The notes beneath the pieces were generated by a model. That model had not been told where the DNA came from and did no database searches. It worked only from the letters and a program-made list of their open reading frames with translations. Below, in pieces: positions 25,254-33,906 of a stretch of DNA of 38,098 bases (positions within the stretch are counted from its first letter, which is position 1; the number at the start of each line of letters is the position of its first letter). This stretch comes from Anaerolineae bacterium (lineage in GTDB: Bacteria > Chloroflexota > Anaerolineae > Anaerolineales > Anaerolineaceae). The stretch is taken from NCBI GenBank assembly GCA_013178185.1, contig JABLXC010000016.1, positions 1 to 38,098 on the forward strand. Reading direction: 5' to 3'. The translations under genes and the position numbers were made by a program.

Positions 25254-25934
25254 ATGAAACCAACACAAACACCCCCGATCTTTTATGAAATCCGGGTAGC
25301 AGGCTACCTGCCTCCACAATGGACGGACTGGTTCGAAGGAATGACCATTACGCTGGAAGAGGACGGCGACACATTGATCACTGGTTCGATAATCGATCAG
25401 GCCGCGTTGCATGGCTTGCTTAAAAAAGTGCGCGATTCAGGTTTGTCATTGGTCTCGGTCAATCAGGTTTCCCCTCAGGAATATCTGCAAACTAATCTTA
25501 TCAGGAGTAAAAAAATGACCAAAAACAAGAAACCCATTTCCGGAATGCCCGAAAAACTTTCCACTCTGTGGATCTTCGTGACATTCAACATCGCGTTTGC
25601 CGATATTATTGGTTTTATTGAGCCTGGTACGCTTGAAAGAATCATCAACGGCAATACAGGTTTTGCGCTCACCCCGGCAATCATTTTGATTTTTAGCCTG
25701 TTTCAGGCGATTCCGATTACGATGATCCTCGTGTCTCGTTGGTTCCGCCGTGATGTGAACCGCTGGTTGAATATCGTTGCTTGTGTGCTGACGTTGCTTT
25801 ATGTGCTTGGCGGCGGAAATTGGGAAAGCACCAGTTATCTTGTCTTTGTCTCCCTAGAGGTTGTTGCCATGCTGGGGATTACCTGGCTTGCGTGGAACTG
25901 GCGAAATGTTGAAGCCCAACTTATTCAGGAATAA
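25254..25934 (+). CDS. small N-terminal domain joined in frame to a DUF6326-like membrane protein
   Basis: The 226-residue frame holds two units. Residues 1-80 are a soluble alpha/beta segment (FYEIRVAGYLPPQW, then ITLEEDGDT, DQAALHGLLKKV, SLVSVNQV) of the kind found as a free small protein near LuxR/DUF genes in this phylum. From Met88 (25515) a four-helix membrane protein of about 139 residues follows, resembling DUF6326. A strong AGGAG with 7-bp spacing precedes the internal ATG at 25515, so the second unit is probably translated on its own as well. A run of seven A just before that ATG could have slipped to fuse two genes, since GAGTAA in another frame would stop the first. The function of both is unknown; they follow the LuxR gene by 74 bp. 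Confidence 0.7.
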   Translation: MKPTQTPPIFYEIRVAGYLPPQWTDWFEGMTITLEEDGDTLITGSIIDQAALHGLLKKVRDSGLSLVSVNQVSPQEYLQTNLIRSKKMTKNKKPISGMPEKLSTLWIFVTFNIAFADIIGFIEPGTLERIINGNTGFALTPAIILIFSLFQAIPITMILVSRWFRRDVNRWLNIVACVLTLLYVLGGGNWESTSYLVFVSLEVVAMLGITWLAWNWRNVEAQLIQE

Positions 25935-25946
25935 AAAGGAAAAAAC

Positions 25947-26597
25947 ATGAAGACTTTGCAGAAATTCGGCGGCTTTGCCGCGCTGTACCTGGCAGTTGCT
26001 TACCTGACCGGAATGGTTATCTTTCTCGCTATTCTGGATTACCCCAGCATCACCGACCCGGCCCAAAAGGTTGCCCTTCTAGCCGAGAAACAGATGGTCA
26101 TCTTTTCGACCAATCTGCTACTGTACGTGTTCTTTGGTGTCTTTCTGATCGTCCTATCGCTGGCGTTGTACGACCGGTTGAAGTCCGGCGCGCCGGCGAT
26201 CATGCAAACGGCAACCGCGATTGGGATCATCTGGGCTGGCTCGCTGATTGCCAGCGGCATGGTCTCCAATGCCGGGATCGAACCAGTCGTCGCGCTCTAT
26301 GCCAAAGACCCTGCCCAGGCTGCGTTGACCTGGCAGGGAATTGAATCCGTGGCAAGTGGGCTGGGCAATGGCAATGGCGAAATCTTAGGTGGGCTTTGGG
26401 CGCTGCTGGCCAGCCTGGCTGCGTTGCGGGCTGGCAGGTTACCCAGGGCGCTGAATATCCTCGGTTCGTTGGTTGGCGCGGTGGGGATTCTCTCCCTGAT
26501 ACCGGGCTTTACTTCCACATTGACCGGAGTTTTTGGCTTGAGCCAGATCATCTGGTTCGTCTGGCTGGGGATTGTGCTGCTGCGCAGTAAACTTTAA
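25947..26597 (+). CDS. DUF4386-family membrane protein
   Basis: A 216-residue integral membrane protein with about six hydrophobic helices. It resembles DUF4386, including an early GGFAALYLAVAYL helix and the RLPRALNILGSLVG loop-helix pattern near residues 155-170 seen in that family. No catalytic motif is visible, and the family has no established function that I know of. It starts 12 bp after the preceding gene, with an AAAAGGAAAA Shine-Dalgarno, so it is probably in the same operon downstream of the LuxR regulator. It converges with the permease gene, and the two stops overlap (26594-26597). Confidence 0.75.
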   Translation: MKTLQKFGGFAALYLAVAYLTGMVIFLAILDYPSITDPAQKVALLAEKQMVIFSTNLLLYVFFGVFLIVLSLALYDRLKSGAPAIMQTATAIGIIWAGSLIASGMVSNAGIEPVVALYAKDPAQAALTWQGIESVASGLGNGNGEILGGLWALLASLAALRAGRLPRALNILGSLVGAVGILSLIPGFTSTLTGVFGLSQIIWFVWLGIVLLRSKL

Positions 26598-28144
26598 AAA
26601 GCCCAGAAATAAGCCATCAGGGCGCAAACGGCCGTAATGGCGAGGGAGATCACGAACGTCACGCGCAGGACGCGGCCTTCCTCGCCGATGCGGTCGATGC
26701 TGGCTGCTGCGTTTTGCAGTTTGGCGGGTGAGATCACGCTGGCCAGCCCACCGCCGATGCCGCTGGCAGCGGCAATCACCAGCCCTAAGGCGCCGATCTT
26801 TTCGGCAGTGGAAAGGTGAATGTGGGTCAGCATGGCGATGGAAGAGGCTTCGGATCCGCTGATGAAACCGCCCAATAATCCTAAAAAGGGCGCTGCCAGC
26901 GGATAAAAGGTGTGGAAAGTTGAAGCCGCGGCGTTGGCAAGGATGTACACCATGTTGAAGTTGGGGTCTACCAGTTTCCAATCCAGTCCTTTGCCGGAAT
27001 GGTTGATGATGAAAGCAATTGCAAAGAAGATGGCCGAGGCGAGCATCGGGCGGGGGGCGCGTTTGAGCCATTTGCGGATCGAGGCGGCTACCTGGGCTTT
27101 GTTTGCCCTGAGGAATGGTAGCGCCAGCAATGTGCTGACTAGGATCCAGAAATAAGCCTGCCAGAATAAACGCACTTTCTCCGGTTCTCCAGGGATGATC
27201 GTCACCGGCATGGCCAGGGTTTTGAAGGTCAGGTCAAAGAAGGGCAAAAAGGGCGCGTTGACCAGCACAGCAAAAACGATCAGGATGAGCCAGGGAGAAA
27301 TGGCAGCCCTTAGAGAGAGCTTCCCGGCGTTGGATAAATCTTGTCCGGTGAGAACGCTACGATCATACAGAGGTTGTCTGGTCAATTTGAGGTACGCCAG
27401 CATGACCAGAATGACGCCCAACCCCGCAGCTACGCCGGTGAGTGTTACCATGCGGGCGGCGTTCATCGCGATGGCGATCAACCCGGCCGTGATGCCCGCT
27501 ATCAAAGCAGGCGCTGCCCCGCGCAGCACCATCCGCCAACGCCCGACGATCCACAGCATCCCCAGGGCGATGCAGGCGCTGATGACAGGCATGAATTGCG
27601 CAAAATAGCCTCCCACTTCTTCTACGGGCAGTTTGACGAAGCCTGAAAAAACGACGATGGGAATGCCCAGCAGGGCATAGGTGCAGAGCGCGTCGTAGCC
27701 CAGCGCCGGCAGAGCGATGGCGACAAAGGAGGAGTAGCCGAGACCGAGCATGATCGGCGGCAGGATCGAAACCGGTGTGGCGCCCATTGCCGCCAGCAAG
27801 GTGCCAAAGCCTACGTTGATGATCATGATCTGCACCACCTGGTTGTTTGGGGCGATTGTTTTGATCAGCGTCACCACGCGGGGGATGGCGCCGGTCTCGC
27901 TCATGATGGTGATCTGGAAGATCGAGGTCATCACCATCAAGGTGATCGGCAACGAAGCCACGATGCCGGAAAGGCTGGCTTTCAATAAAATTGGGAGGGG
28001 CGTACGAAAATACAACCAGGCGATCAGGAGAGTCGCTGCCCAACCCCACAGTCCTGCAATATCGGCGGCGGTGCGGTGGATAATCAATAAGGCCAGGATG
28101 ATGGCAACAGGAAGCAGCGCGAGCAGGACAGAAATCGTGTTCAT
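26594..28144 (-). CDS. L-lactate permease family transporter
   Basis: A 516-residue transporter with about 12-14 hydrophobic helices. It matches the LctP/LldP family: an N-terminal VLLALLPVAIILALL helix, repeated Gly-rich helices, and the C-terminal LGGFISGSEASSIAML and GGLASVISPAK motifs typical of the family. Members import lactate or glycolate with protons across the cytoplasmic membrane; the true substrate here is not shown. I chose the ATG at 28144, five bases after AGGGG, because the longer frame adds only a basic, non-conserved leader. It stands alone between a convergent DUF4386 gene and a divergent membrane-protein gene. Confidence 0.85.
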   Translation of the reverse strand: MNTISVLLALLPVAIILALLIIHRTAADIAGLWGWAATLLIAWLYFRTPLPILLKASLSGIVASLPITLMVMTSIFQITIMSETGAIPRVVTLIKTIAPNNQVVQIMIINVGFGTLLAAMGATPVSILPPIMLGLGYSSFVAIALPALGYDALCTYALLGIPIVVFSGFVKLPVEEVGGYFAQFMPVISACIALGMLWIVGRWRMVLRGAAPALIAGITAGLIAIAMNAARMVTLTGVAAGLGVILVMLAYLKLTRQPLYDRSVLTGQDLSNAGKLSLRAAISPWLILIVFAVLVNAPFLPFFDLTFKTLAMPVTIIPGEPEKVRLFWQAYFWILVSTLLALPFLRANKAQVAASIRKWLKRAPRPMLASAIFFAIAFIINHSGKGLDWKLVDPNFNMVYILANAAASTFHTFYPLAAPFLGLLGGFISGSEASSIAMLTHIHLSTAEKIGALGLVIAAASGIGGGLASVISPAKLQNAAASIDRIGEEGRVLRVTFVISLAITAVCALMAYFWAF

Positions 28145-28345
28145 GGCACCCCTGGAAAGGATTTTGCTCTGAAAGATGGAAGGACGGTAACTGCGTTTAT
28201 TACAAAGCTGGAACGATGGGAAAAGGCGTTTGAATTTGGAGATACCATCTAGTATACTATCTACACCTGTTCTCTGTAGTTGCGTTTGGGGGATTCTTTC
28301 TGGCGTTTTCTCCCGGCGCGCCGCCCTGGTTCTTTTGGAGAAAAG

Positions 28346-28912
28346 ATGGTTTTGGAGAAGTTTCAACGAGCCTTAGCGCGCCAGGCAACCACGATTAACT
28401 TGCTCGTCCTGTTTGGGCTGGTTATCCTTTTTATGGGGGTGCTCTTTCCGTTCCTGGTCGAGCGACTGCAAGCGCTTTCGGGGGGTGGCGCGCTGCTCGA
28501 TACGCTGTTTTATTATCCACCTGAAAAGGCGATGGAGATGATCGCATCCTATGGGGATGAGGGCCGCCGGCACTATCTGTGGATGCTTGTATCTGCCGAT
28601 CTAATTTACCCGATGATTTACGGTGCCTTGCTGGCGTTATTGCTGGCAAGAGCGGCAAAGCGTCTGTCTGGCCGCTTTTTCTGGTTGGGTCATTTTGTAT
28701 GGTTACCCTGTCTCCCCCTCCTTGCGGATTATGGCGAGAACGCTGCCATTGGGATCATGCTTTGGAATTACCCAGACACCTCAAAAATACTTGCGTGTCT
28801 GGCTTCTTTTTTTACAGTTGTAAAATGGGCCAGCTTGCTGGTGGTTAGCCTGCTGATCATTTTGAGCTGGTTAACAATTTTATTCAGGTCTTTTCGTAGA
28901 GGAGCGTCGTAA
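28346..28912 (+). CDS. four-helix membrane protein of unknown function
   Basis: This 188-residue protein has four predicted membrane helices (near residues 18-40, 80-103, 110-128 and 155-178) and no family I recognise. The loop around residues 45-80 contains a Tyr-rich motif (FYYPPEKAMEMI). It is a plausible DUF-type integral membrane protein of the phylum. The ATG at 28346 has GGAG five bases upstream; the upstream in-frame ATG at 28280 lacks a good site. It is divergent from the permease gene and ends just before a terminator hairpin shared with the opposite strand. Confidence 0.65.
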   Translation: MVLEKFQRALARQATTINLLVLFGLVILFMGVLFPFLVERLQALSGGGALLDTLFYYPPEKAMEMIASYGDEGRRHYLWMLVSADLIYPMIYGALLALLLARAAKRLSGRFFWLGHFVWLPCLPLLADYGENAAIGIMLWNYPDTSKILACLASFFTVVKWASLLVVSLLIILSWLTILFRSFRRGAS

Positions 28913-28951
28913 AAATAAAACGCTCTGTCGCCTTGGTGAAGGCGGCAGAGC
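28911..28951 (-). terminator. intrinsic terminator, minus strand
   Basis: GCTCTGTCGCCTT (28922-28934) pairs with AAGGCGGCAGAGC (28939-28951), a 13-bp stem with one G-T pair and a GGTG loop. Reading on the minus strand, a T-rich tract (28911-28921) follows. It ends the SWIM-protein transcript and sits between two convergent genes, so it may stop both. Confidence 0.85.
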
Positions 28952-28977
28952 TTCCCTAATTGCCGCAGGGTTTCGAA

Positions 28978-29220
28978 TCAGGCTTCCTGTTTTACTTCGA
29001 TCATACCTTCAAGAATTAACTCCAATGCCATGGTGTGACTGCAGCGACCGCGAGTCAAGAAGAAATCACAGTCGCAGGTCCAGTTGCCGTTTTCATAATG
29101 GACAACATGCGGATTATTGGTGCCATCCATTGTGACGGTTAACGAATTGACCTTGAACCGTTCTCGTTCTTGCGCGTAGCGCCTGGCTTTTTCCAGTTTG
29201 CTGATCATACCATAGTCCAT
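28978..29220 (-). CDS. small SWIM zinc-finger protein
   Basis: An 80-residue protein consisting almost only of a SWIM zinc finger. The CDCDFFLTRGRCSH segment (about 50-63) gives C-x-C-xn-C-x-H ligands. It is preceded by a charged helix (SKLEKARRYAQERERF) and a beta strand pair. SWIM fingers bind DNA or protein partners; stand-alone short copies are found in several bacterial phyla, and their function is unknown. AAGGAG lies about 10 bp before the ATG at 29220. The gene lies downstream of the adenosine deaminase, separated from it by a terminator hairpin, and ends at another terminator, so it is probably transcribed by itself. Confidence 0.75.
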   Translation of the reverse strand: MDYGMISKLEKARRYAQERERFKVNSLTVTMDGTNNPHVVHYENGNWTCDCDFFLTRGRCSHTMALELILEGMIEVKQEA

Positions 29221-29256
29221 TTGGATTGCACTCCTTTCAGGCCAAAGGTGATTTGT

Positions 29257-29284
29257 AAAAAGGCACGCGGCCACGCCGCGTGCC
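29257..29284 (-). terminator. intrinsic terminator after the adenosine deaminase gene
   Basis: GGCACGCGG (29262-29270) and CCGCGTGCC (29276-29284) form a perfect 9-bp stem with a 5-nt loop. On the minus strand it is followed by five Ts (29257-29261). It lies about 160 bp downstream of the deaminase stop and just ahead of the SWIM gene. Confidence 0.85.
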
Positions 29285-29442
29285 CTGGTCAGAATATTCG
29301 GTTGAAAACGGTAAAAACTCGCATCGCGATATCTGCTCCACTCTACCTATCATGATAGTACGAGTCGCCGCGAGAGTCAACAGGATCAACCTTAGAGTTT
29401 TGTTAACTCTCGCAGTGAGCGTGTGGGCAGAGCGGGAAAACC

Positions 29443-30444
29443 TCAGCGAGCCTTCTTTCGCAGCAGGTTAGATTTTTCTTCTTGAGTCAGGAAAGCCACC
29501 TCGAGCGCATTGCGCTGAGCCTGCCGGATCATCTCGGGGGTTAAACCTGCTGCTGGGGCGGCAACGCGGTATTCATAATTGATGTCAATACCGCTAATGC
29601 CGGGATCGTCAGTATTGATCGTGGCGAGGATGCCATGTTCCAAGAACTGCCGCAAGGGATGGCTGCGATAGTCGGGCACGGTACTGGTCTGGACATTACT
29701 GGTAAGATTGGCTTCGATTCCGATCGAGTGGTCGCGTAGGTAGTCCATCAGCTTAGGGTCGTCGGCAGCCCGCACGGCGTGCCCGATCCTTTGAGCGCCC
29801 AGTTTGTCAACCGCCTGCCAGATGCTTTCGGGGCCGGATGATTCTCCAGCGTGAACGGTGATGCGCCAGCCCACCTCTCTTGCCTGGTGGAAGTGTTCTT
29901 TGAACAGTTCGGCTGGCCAGTTGGCTTCATCGCCTGCCAGGTCGAGCGCGACGATATGCTGTCGCTGCGTCAGCAGCGCCTGGATTTCTAATTTGGCGAT
30001 ATCTACTCCATAGGTGCGGGAGAGAATGCCGATCAGGTTTGCGTGAACTTTGAAATCCCTTTCACCAGCTTTGACGCCATCCACAACGGCTTCTACGATC
30101 CCCGCCGGGTCCAGCTGATGGGCTGCAGCCATGAACCAGGGACTGAAGCGCAGTTCGACATAATCCAGGCCTTCGCGTTGAGCGTCTTCCAGGTTCTCAT
30201 AGGCGATCCTGCGGCAGACATCCAGATTCACGAGGATGCCGGTCATCCATTTGAACTTGGCGATGAAGGCCATCACGCCGGGCTGCGGAGTGGTTACCTG
30301 GACGTGTGGCCGCAAGCCTTCGATATCCCAGGCGGGCAGGGGTAGATTGTAGGCTCGGCCGACCTCCAGGATCGTTTGAAGCCGCACATTTCCATCGAGA
30401 TGCCGGTGCAGGTCGATCAATGGCAGGTGTGGATCAATTCCCAT
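29443..30444 (-). CDS. add: adenosine deaminase
   Basis: A 333-residue zinc-dependent deaminase that converts adenosine or deoxyadenosine to inosine in purine salvage. Visible motifs are the N-terminal metal pair LHRHLDG (about residues 12-18), HAGE near 200-203, a GHA segment near 221, and TDDPG near 281 carrying the metal-binding Asp. The length matches bacterial add products. I preferred the ATG at 30444, eight bases after GGAGG; ATG codons further upstream lie within or before that site. It is a single minus-strand gene, divergent from the glycosyltransferase operon. Some Add-like relatives deaminate adenine or other substrates, so the specificity is moderately sure. Confidence 0.9.
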   Translation of the reverse strand: MGIDPHLPLIDLHRHLDGNVRLQTILEVGRAYNLPLPAWDIEGLRPHVQVTTPQPGVMAFIAKFKWMTGILVNLDVCRRIAYENLEDAQREGLDYVELRFSPWFMAAAHQLDPAGIVEAVVDGVKAGERDFKVHANLIGILSRTYGVDIAKLEIQALLTQRQHIVALDLAGDEANWPAELFKEHFHQAREVGWRITVHAGESSGPESIWQAVDKLGAQRIGHAVRAADDPKLMDYLRDHSIGIEANLTSNVQTSTVPDYRSHPLRQFLEHGILATINTDDPGISGIDINYEYRVAAPAAGLTPEMIRQAQRNALEVAFLTQEEKSNLLRKKAR

Positions 30445-30573
30445 AGCGGTATCCTCCATCAAACGGGCGTGGTGCGACGATAACCAGACGATGTACCCTC
30501 TTTATTATAACCAACCTTAAGACAAATTTTGTCCGCCGATGGACCTTCCGGCAAACGCTTCGCCCTGGCGCTA

Positions 30574-30582
30574 TGCTATAAT
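30574..30582 (+). promoter_or_regulatory. extended -10 promoter of the glycosyltransferase operon
   Basis: TGCTATAAT is a good extended -10. The ATG at 30593 begins 10 bp after it, so transcription would start almost at the start codon. No -35 box of quality is seen. Confidence 0.55.
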
Positions 30583-30592
30583 CGATTCACCT

Positions 30593-32845
30593 ATGGCCAA
30601 GGAACTGGAATCTTCCCCTCAGGATACACTGGCAAAAAACGAGGCGACTGTTGATGTAGGGCGAGGGCGGGTTCATATTCGGGTAAAAGCACCGCGCCAG
30701 ACACAAATTCTGATCGATCTGGAGGCCGAACCTTCCGCAGGAGCGCCAGTGATACGACGCAGCTTTGTCTATGGGGTGCCTCTGGCTGCCAGTTCACCGC
30801 TCATCCGCCAGTTTGCTGCCTGGTGGGAGCAGGCGCGTGCCCGCTGGAATGCAGCGACGGTGCTCTCGGGATGCGCGCTCCTGGTTTACCTGGCGACGCG
30901 CTGGATTGCATTGCCCGATTACCCCATTTATTTCTTTACCGATGAAGCTGTGCAGACCACCCTGGCCGCCGACCTGGTGCGCGATCACTTTAGGGTGGGC
31001 GATGAGCTTTTGCCTACCTTTTTCAAGAACGCTTACCAGTACAACCTGGGGACTTCGGTCTATCTTCAAGTGATTCCTTACCTCCTGTTTGGAAAATCGA
31101 TCTGGGTGACACGGGGCACGGCGGCGCTGGTTACATTGATAGCGGCCCTTTCGTTGGGGATGGCGATGAAAAAGGTCTTTCATAGCGCCTACCCGTGGAG
31201 CGCGGTGTTGCTGCTTTCTATCACGCCAGCCTGGTTCCTGCATTCGCGAACCGCCTTCGAAACCGGGATCGCGACTGCCTTTTACGCCGGGTTCTTTTAT
31301 TCCTACCTGCTCTACCGCACTCAAAAACCGGGGGCAATTTATGGAGCGGTTGTTTTCGCCGCCCTTTCTTTCTACAGCTATAGCCCGGCCCGCATGGTGG
31401 TGTTGATTACTGCGGTGTTTTTCTTTCTCTCGGATCTGAAATATCACTGGCAGCAAAGGAAGATCCTGCTGGGCGCGCTTGGGTTGGTCTTGCTCGCGGC
31501 GCTGCCCTTTTTGCGCTTCCAGATTTATCATCCCCAGGAAAACTTGCGGCACCTGGAGGTGCTTAATTCCTACTGGATTCATGACATCCCCCTGCGAGAG
31601 AAGTTGAGCATCTATTTTCGTGAGTACCTTCAGGGGCTGGATCCGTTCTACTGGTATCTGGAATTGAACGGCGACTTGCCGCGACACGTGATGAAGGGCT
31701 ATGGTCACCTGCTGCGCGCCACCCTACCGCTGGGATTGATTGGGCTGATCATCCTACTGCGCAGAATTCGCCAGGCGCCTTACCGCGCTGTCTTGCTGTC
31801 GTTGCTGGCGGCCCCGAGTGGCGGCGCGCTGGTTGAAATTGGGATTACGCGCGTTCTTATCCTGATCATTCCCGCGGTAATGATCAGCGCATTGGGGCTG
31901 ACGGCCGTAATGGAGTGGGCGCAAAAGCGCTGGCAGCTTTCCCGCTGGAAGGTTGGCTTGCCAGTCTTCATTTTGATGGCTGGATTCAACTTCTGGATGT
32001 TGCGCGATGCGCTTGTAAACGGCCCGCTCTGGCACACCGATTACGGGCTGGGCGGGATGCAGTGGGGCGCCCGGCAAATATTTGGAAAAATTCGAGAAAT
32101 GACTTCAGAGGATCCGAGGATCAAGATTTCTCTCTCGCCTTCTTGGGCGAACGGCACCGACACCATTGCGCAATTTTTCTTCGAAGGCGAACTGCCGTTT
32201 CAAATGGAGAGCATCGAAGGCTACTTTGACCGGCGTAGAACCCTCGATAGCAGCCGGGTGTTCATTATGATTCCTGAAGAGTATAAAAAAGTGATCCAAA
32301 GCCCAAAATTTACCAATGTCCAGGTTGACCAGGTCTTGAATTACCCGAACGGCCAGCCGGGTTTTTATTTTGTGCGCCTGGAGTATTCGGAAGCCTTTGA
32401 CGCTATCCTGGCTGAGGAGAGCGCCCAACGCCGGGTTCTGCAAGAGGCGGGTGTAAAAATTGATGACCTGCCGGCCGCGGTGAGATATTCCTACCTGGAT
32501 ATGGGTCCGATTGATAACCTTTTTGACGATGATCCGCGGACGCTGGTGCGCACGTACGAAGCCAATCCGCTCAGGCTGGAAATTACCTTCGATAAACCTC
32601 GCGCCCTGACCGGCCTCAAAGCGCGCATTGGTGGAACAGCAACCATTTTCTCCTTTCAACTAGTGGATTCTGATGGTAAAGTTGTATATAGCGACCAGCA
32701 GGACGTGAAAGAAGCCCCGGATCCGCGCTGGTTGGAATTTACTGTTGAGCCTCCTCAGGATTGCGCCCAAGTGTTCATCGAAGTGAAAAGCACATATGAT
32801 CAGGAACCTGCTCATGTTCATCTCTGGGAGGTTACCTTCGAATGA
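30593..32845 (+). CDS. GT39/ArnT-like membrane glycosyltransferase
   Basis: A 750-residue integral membrane protein. About 10-12 helices span roughly residues 85-480, and the first loop has the FFTDEA segment, where acidic residues of this superfamily sit after the first helix. The C-terminal 270 residues are soluble, including a beta-sandwich-like end (ITFDKPRALTGLKARIGG). Members of the GT-C fold transfer sugars from lipid-linked donors to proteins or lipids at the outer face of the membrane. I chose ATG 30593, close behind the TATAAT, over an ATG at 30539, which lies upstream of the promoter. The stop overlaps the next gene (ATGA). Acceptor and donor cannot be told. Confidence 0.72.
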   Translation: MAKELESSPQDTLAKNEATVDVGRGRVHIRVKAPRQTQILIDLEAEPSAGAPVIRRSFVYGVPLAASSPLIRQFAAWWEQARARWNAATVLSGCALLVYLATRWIALPDYPIYFFTDEAVQTTLAADLVRDHFRVGDELLPTFFKNAYQYNLGTSVYLQVIPYLLFGKSIWVTRGTAALVTLIAALSLGMAMKKVFHSAYPWSAVLLLSITPAWFLHSRTAFETGIATAFYAGFFYSYLLYRTQKPGAIYGAVVFAALSFYSYSPARMVVLITAVFFFLSDLKYHWQQRKILLGALGLVLLAALPFLRFQIYHPQENLRHLEVLNSYWIHDIPLREKLSIYFREYLQGLDPFYWYLELNGDLPRHVMKGYGHLLRATLPLGLIGLIILLRRIRQAPYRAVLLSLLAAPSGGALVEIGITRVLILIIPAVMISALGLTAVMEWAQKRWQLSRWKVGLPVFILMAGFNFWMLRDALVNGPLWHTDYGLGGMQWGARQIFGKIREMTSEDPRIKISLSPSWANGTDTIAQFFFEGELPFQMESIEGYFDRRRTLDSSRVFIMIPEEYKKVIQSPKFTNVQVDQVLNYPNGQPGFYFVRLEYSEAFDAILAEESAQRRVLQEAGVKIDDLPAAVRYSYLDMGPIDNLFDDDPRTLVRTYEANPLRLEITFDKPRALTGLKARIGGTATIFSFQLVDSDGKVVYSDQQDVKEAPDPRWLEFTVEPPQDCAQVFIEVKSTYDQEPAHVHLWEVTFE

Positions 32846-33252
32846 AAAAACGCCGGCCCTTTTTGATTTGGCTGATTTTCATCCTTTTTTTGATTTTGGG
32901 CTGGCTGGGTGTTGTAAGGATATGGCAGGCTGTGGCCGAATGGAACTGGCTGGCTGGTTACGGCTTGCGCGTTAGCCCGCTTTATCTTGCCGCCAGTGGG
33001 GCCGCCTGGGCGGCAGCCGGTTTGCTGCCAGCAATTGGGATCTGGTTCCGGCGGCGGTGGTCGTTGTGGGGGGGGCGCGTTGCGGCGGTTTTTGCGGCAG
33101 GCCTGTACTGGGTTGACCGCCTTGCCTTTGCCGTTTCGCTTTCGGACCGGGCTAACCTGCTCTTCGCGGCAGGATTGACGGCTGTTTTGATGTTCTATGT
33201 CTTTGGCGTATTCTCGCTGCCGCTGACAAGGCAGTATTTTGGAATGGAGTGA
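32842..33252 (+). CDS. small integral membrane protein
   Basis: This 136-residue protein has about four hydrophobic helices and very short loops rich in Trp, with a KKRR start. No family is recognised. It starts within the glycosyltransferase stop (ATGA) and is followed by the CYTH gene after six bases, so the three genes form one operon. It may be an accessory subunit of the glycosyltransferase, but the sequence does not show this. Confidence 0.65.
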   Translation: MKKRRPFLIWLIFILFLILGWLGVVRIWQAVAEWNWLAGYGLRVSPLYLAASGAAWAAAGLLPAIGIWFRRRWSLWGGRVAAVFAAGLYWVDRLAFAVSLSDRANLLFAAGLTAVLMFYVFGVFSLPLTRQYFGME

Positions 33253-33257
33253 GTGGT

Positions 33258-33869
33258 ATGGCCGGCGACGGTGTTGAAATCGAGGTGAAATTTTATGTGA
33301 GGCAGCTTTCTAAGCTGGAAGAGCGTCTGAAAAGCAGGGGGGCGCGCCAGGTGCAGCCCCGCACGCATGAATTGAACTTGCGCTTCGATACGCCGGAGGG
33401 CGATTTGACAGCGCAACGGCGCGTGCTGCGGCTACGGCGCGACCAAAAAGCATGGTTGACCTATAAGGGACCCTCTCAACCGGGCCTGACGGTGGGGGTG
33501 CGGCAGGAGATCGAGTTCGAGGTCAGTAGTTTTGAGGATGCCAAAAAATTTTTGAAGGCATTGGGGTACCAAATCTACATGTTGTATGAAAAATACCGGC
33601 AGGTGTATGCTGTGGATGATGTGCTGGTCATGCTGGACGAGCTGCCTTTTGGACATTTTGCCGAGATTGAAGGAGCAGACGCAAAAACAATTGAAAAGGC
33701 AGCCGACCTTCTAGGGCTCGACTGGGAGGCGCGCTGCGCTGTTAGCTACCTGGAGCTATTCAACCGTCTGAAAGCCCGGCGCGGCCTGACGGCCCATCAC
33801 CTGTGTTTTGATGAATTTCGAGGAACGCAATTCACACCAGAAGACTTAGGGGTCTCCAGGGCGGATTAA
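33258..33869 (+). CDS. CYTH-domain protein (class IV adenylate cyclase-like)
   Basis: A 203-residue CYTH (triphosphate tunnel metalloenzyme) protein. The diagnostic N-terminal ExExK is EIEVKF (residues about 7-12), followed by RLRRDQKAWLTYKGP (about 59-73), an EIEFEV strand (near 87-92), LYEKYRQVY (near 112-120), and the acidic strand HFAEIEG (near 136-142). The tunnel binds a triphosphate substrate. CyaB-type members make cAMP, while others are thiamine-triphosphatases or polyphosphatases, and the sequence does not decide. I chose the ATG at 33258, eight bases after GGAG. Third gene of the glycosyltransferase operon. Confidence 0.82.
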   Translation: MAGDGVEIEVKFYVRQLSKLEERLKSRGARQVQPRTHELNLRFDTPEGDLTAQRRVLRLRRDQKAWLTYKGPSQPGLTVGVRQEIEFEVSSFEDAKKFLKALGYQIYMLYEKYRQVYAVDDVLVMLDELPFGHFAEIEGADAKTIEKAADLLGLDWEARCAVSYLELFNRLKARRGLTAHHLCFDEFRGTQFTPEDLGVSRAD

Positions 33870-33906
33870 GATTTAAGGGAATTTCCCTGCTTGCTAAAAC
33901 TGTTGA

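Noticed and set aside
27363-28049. 228-aa minus-strand frame inside the permease gene
   Set aside because: It is an out-of-frame shadow rich in Arg/His, with no homology visible, while the permease frame is continuous and membrane-like.
33874-33890. AGGGAATTTCCCT palindrome between convergent genes as a terminator
   Set aside because: It has too short a stem once a loop is allowed and no clear T-run.
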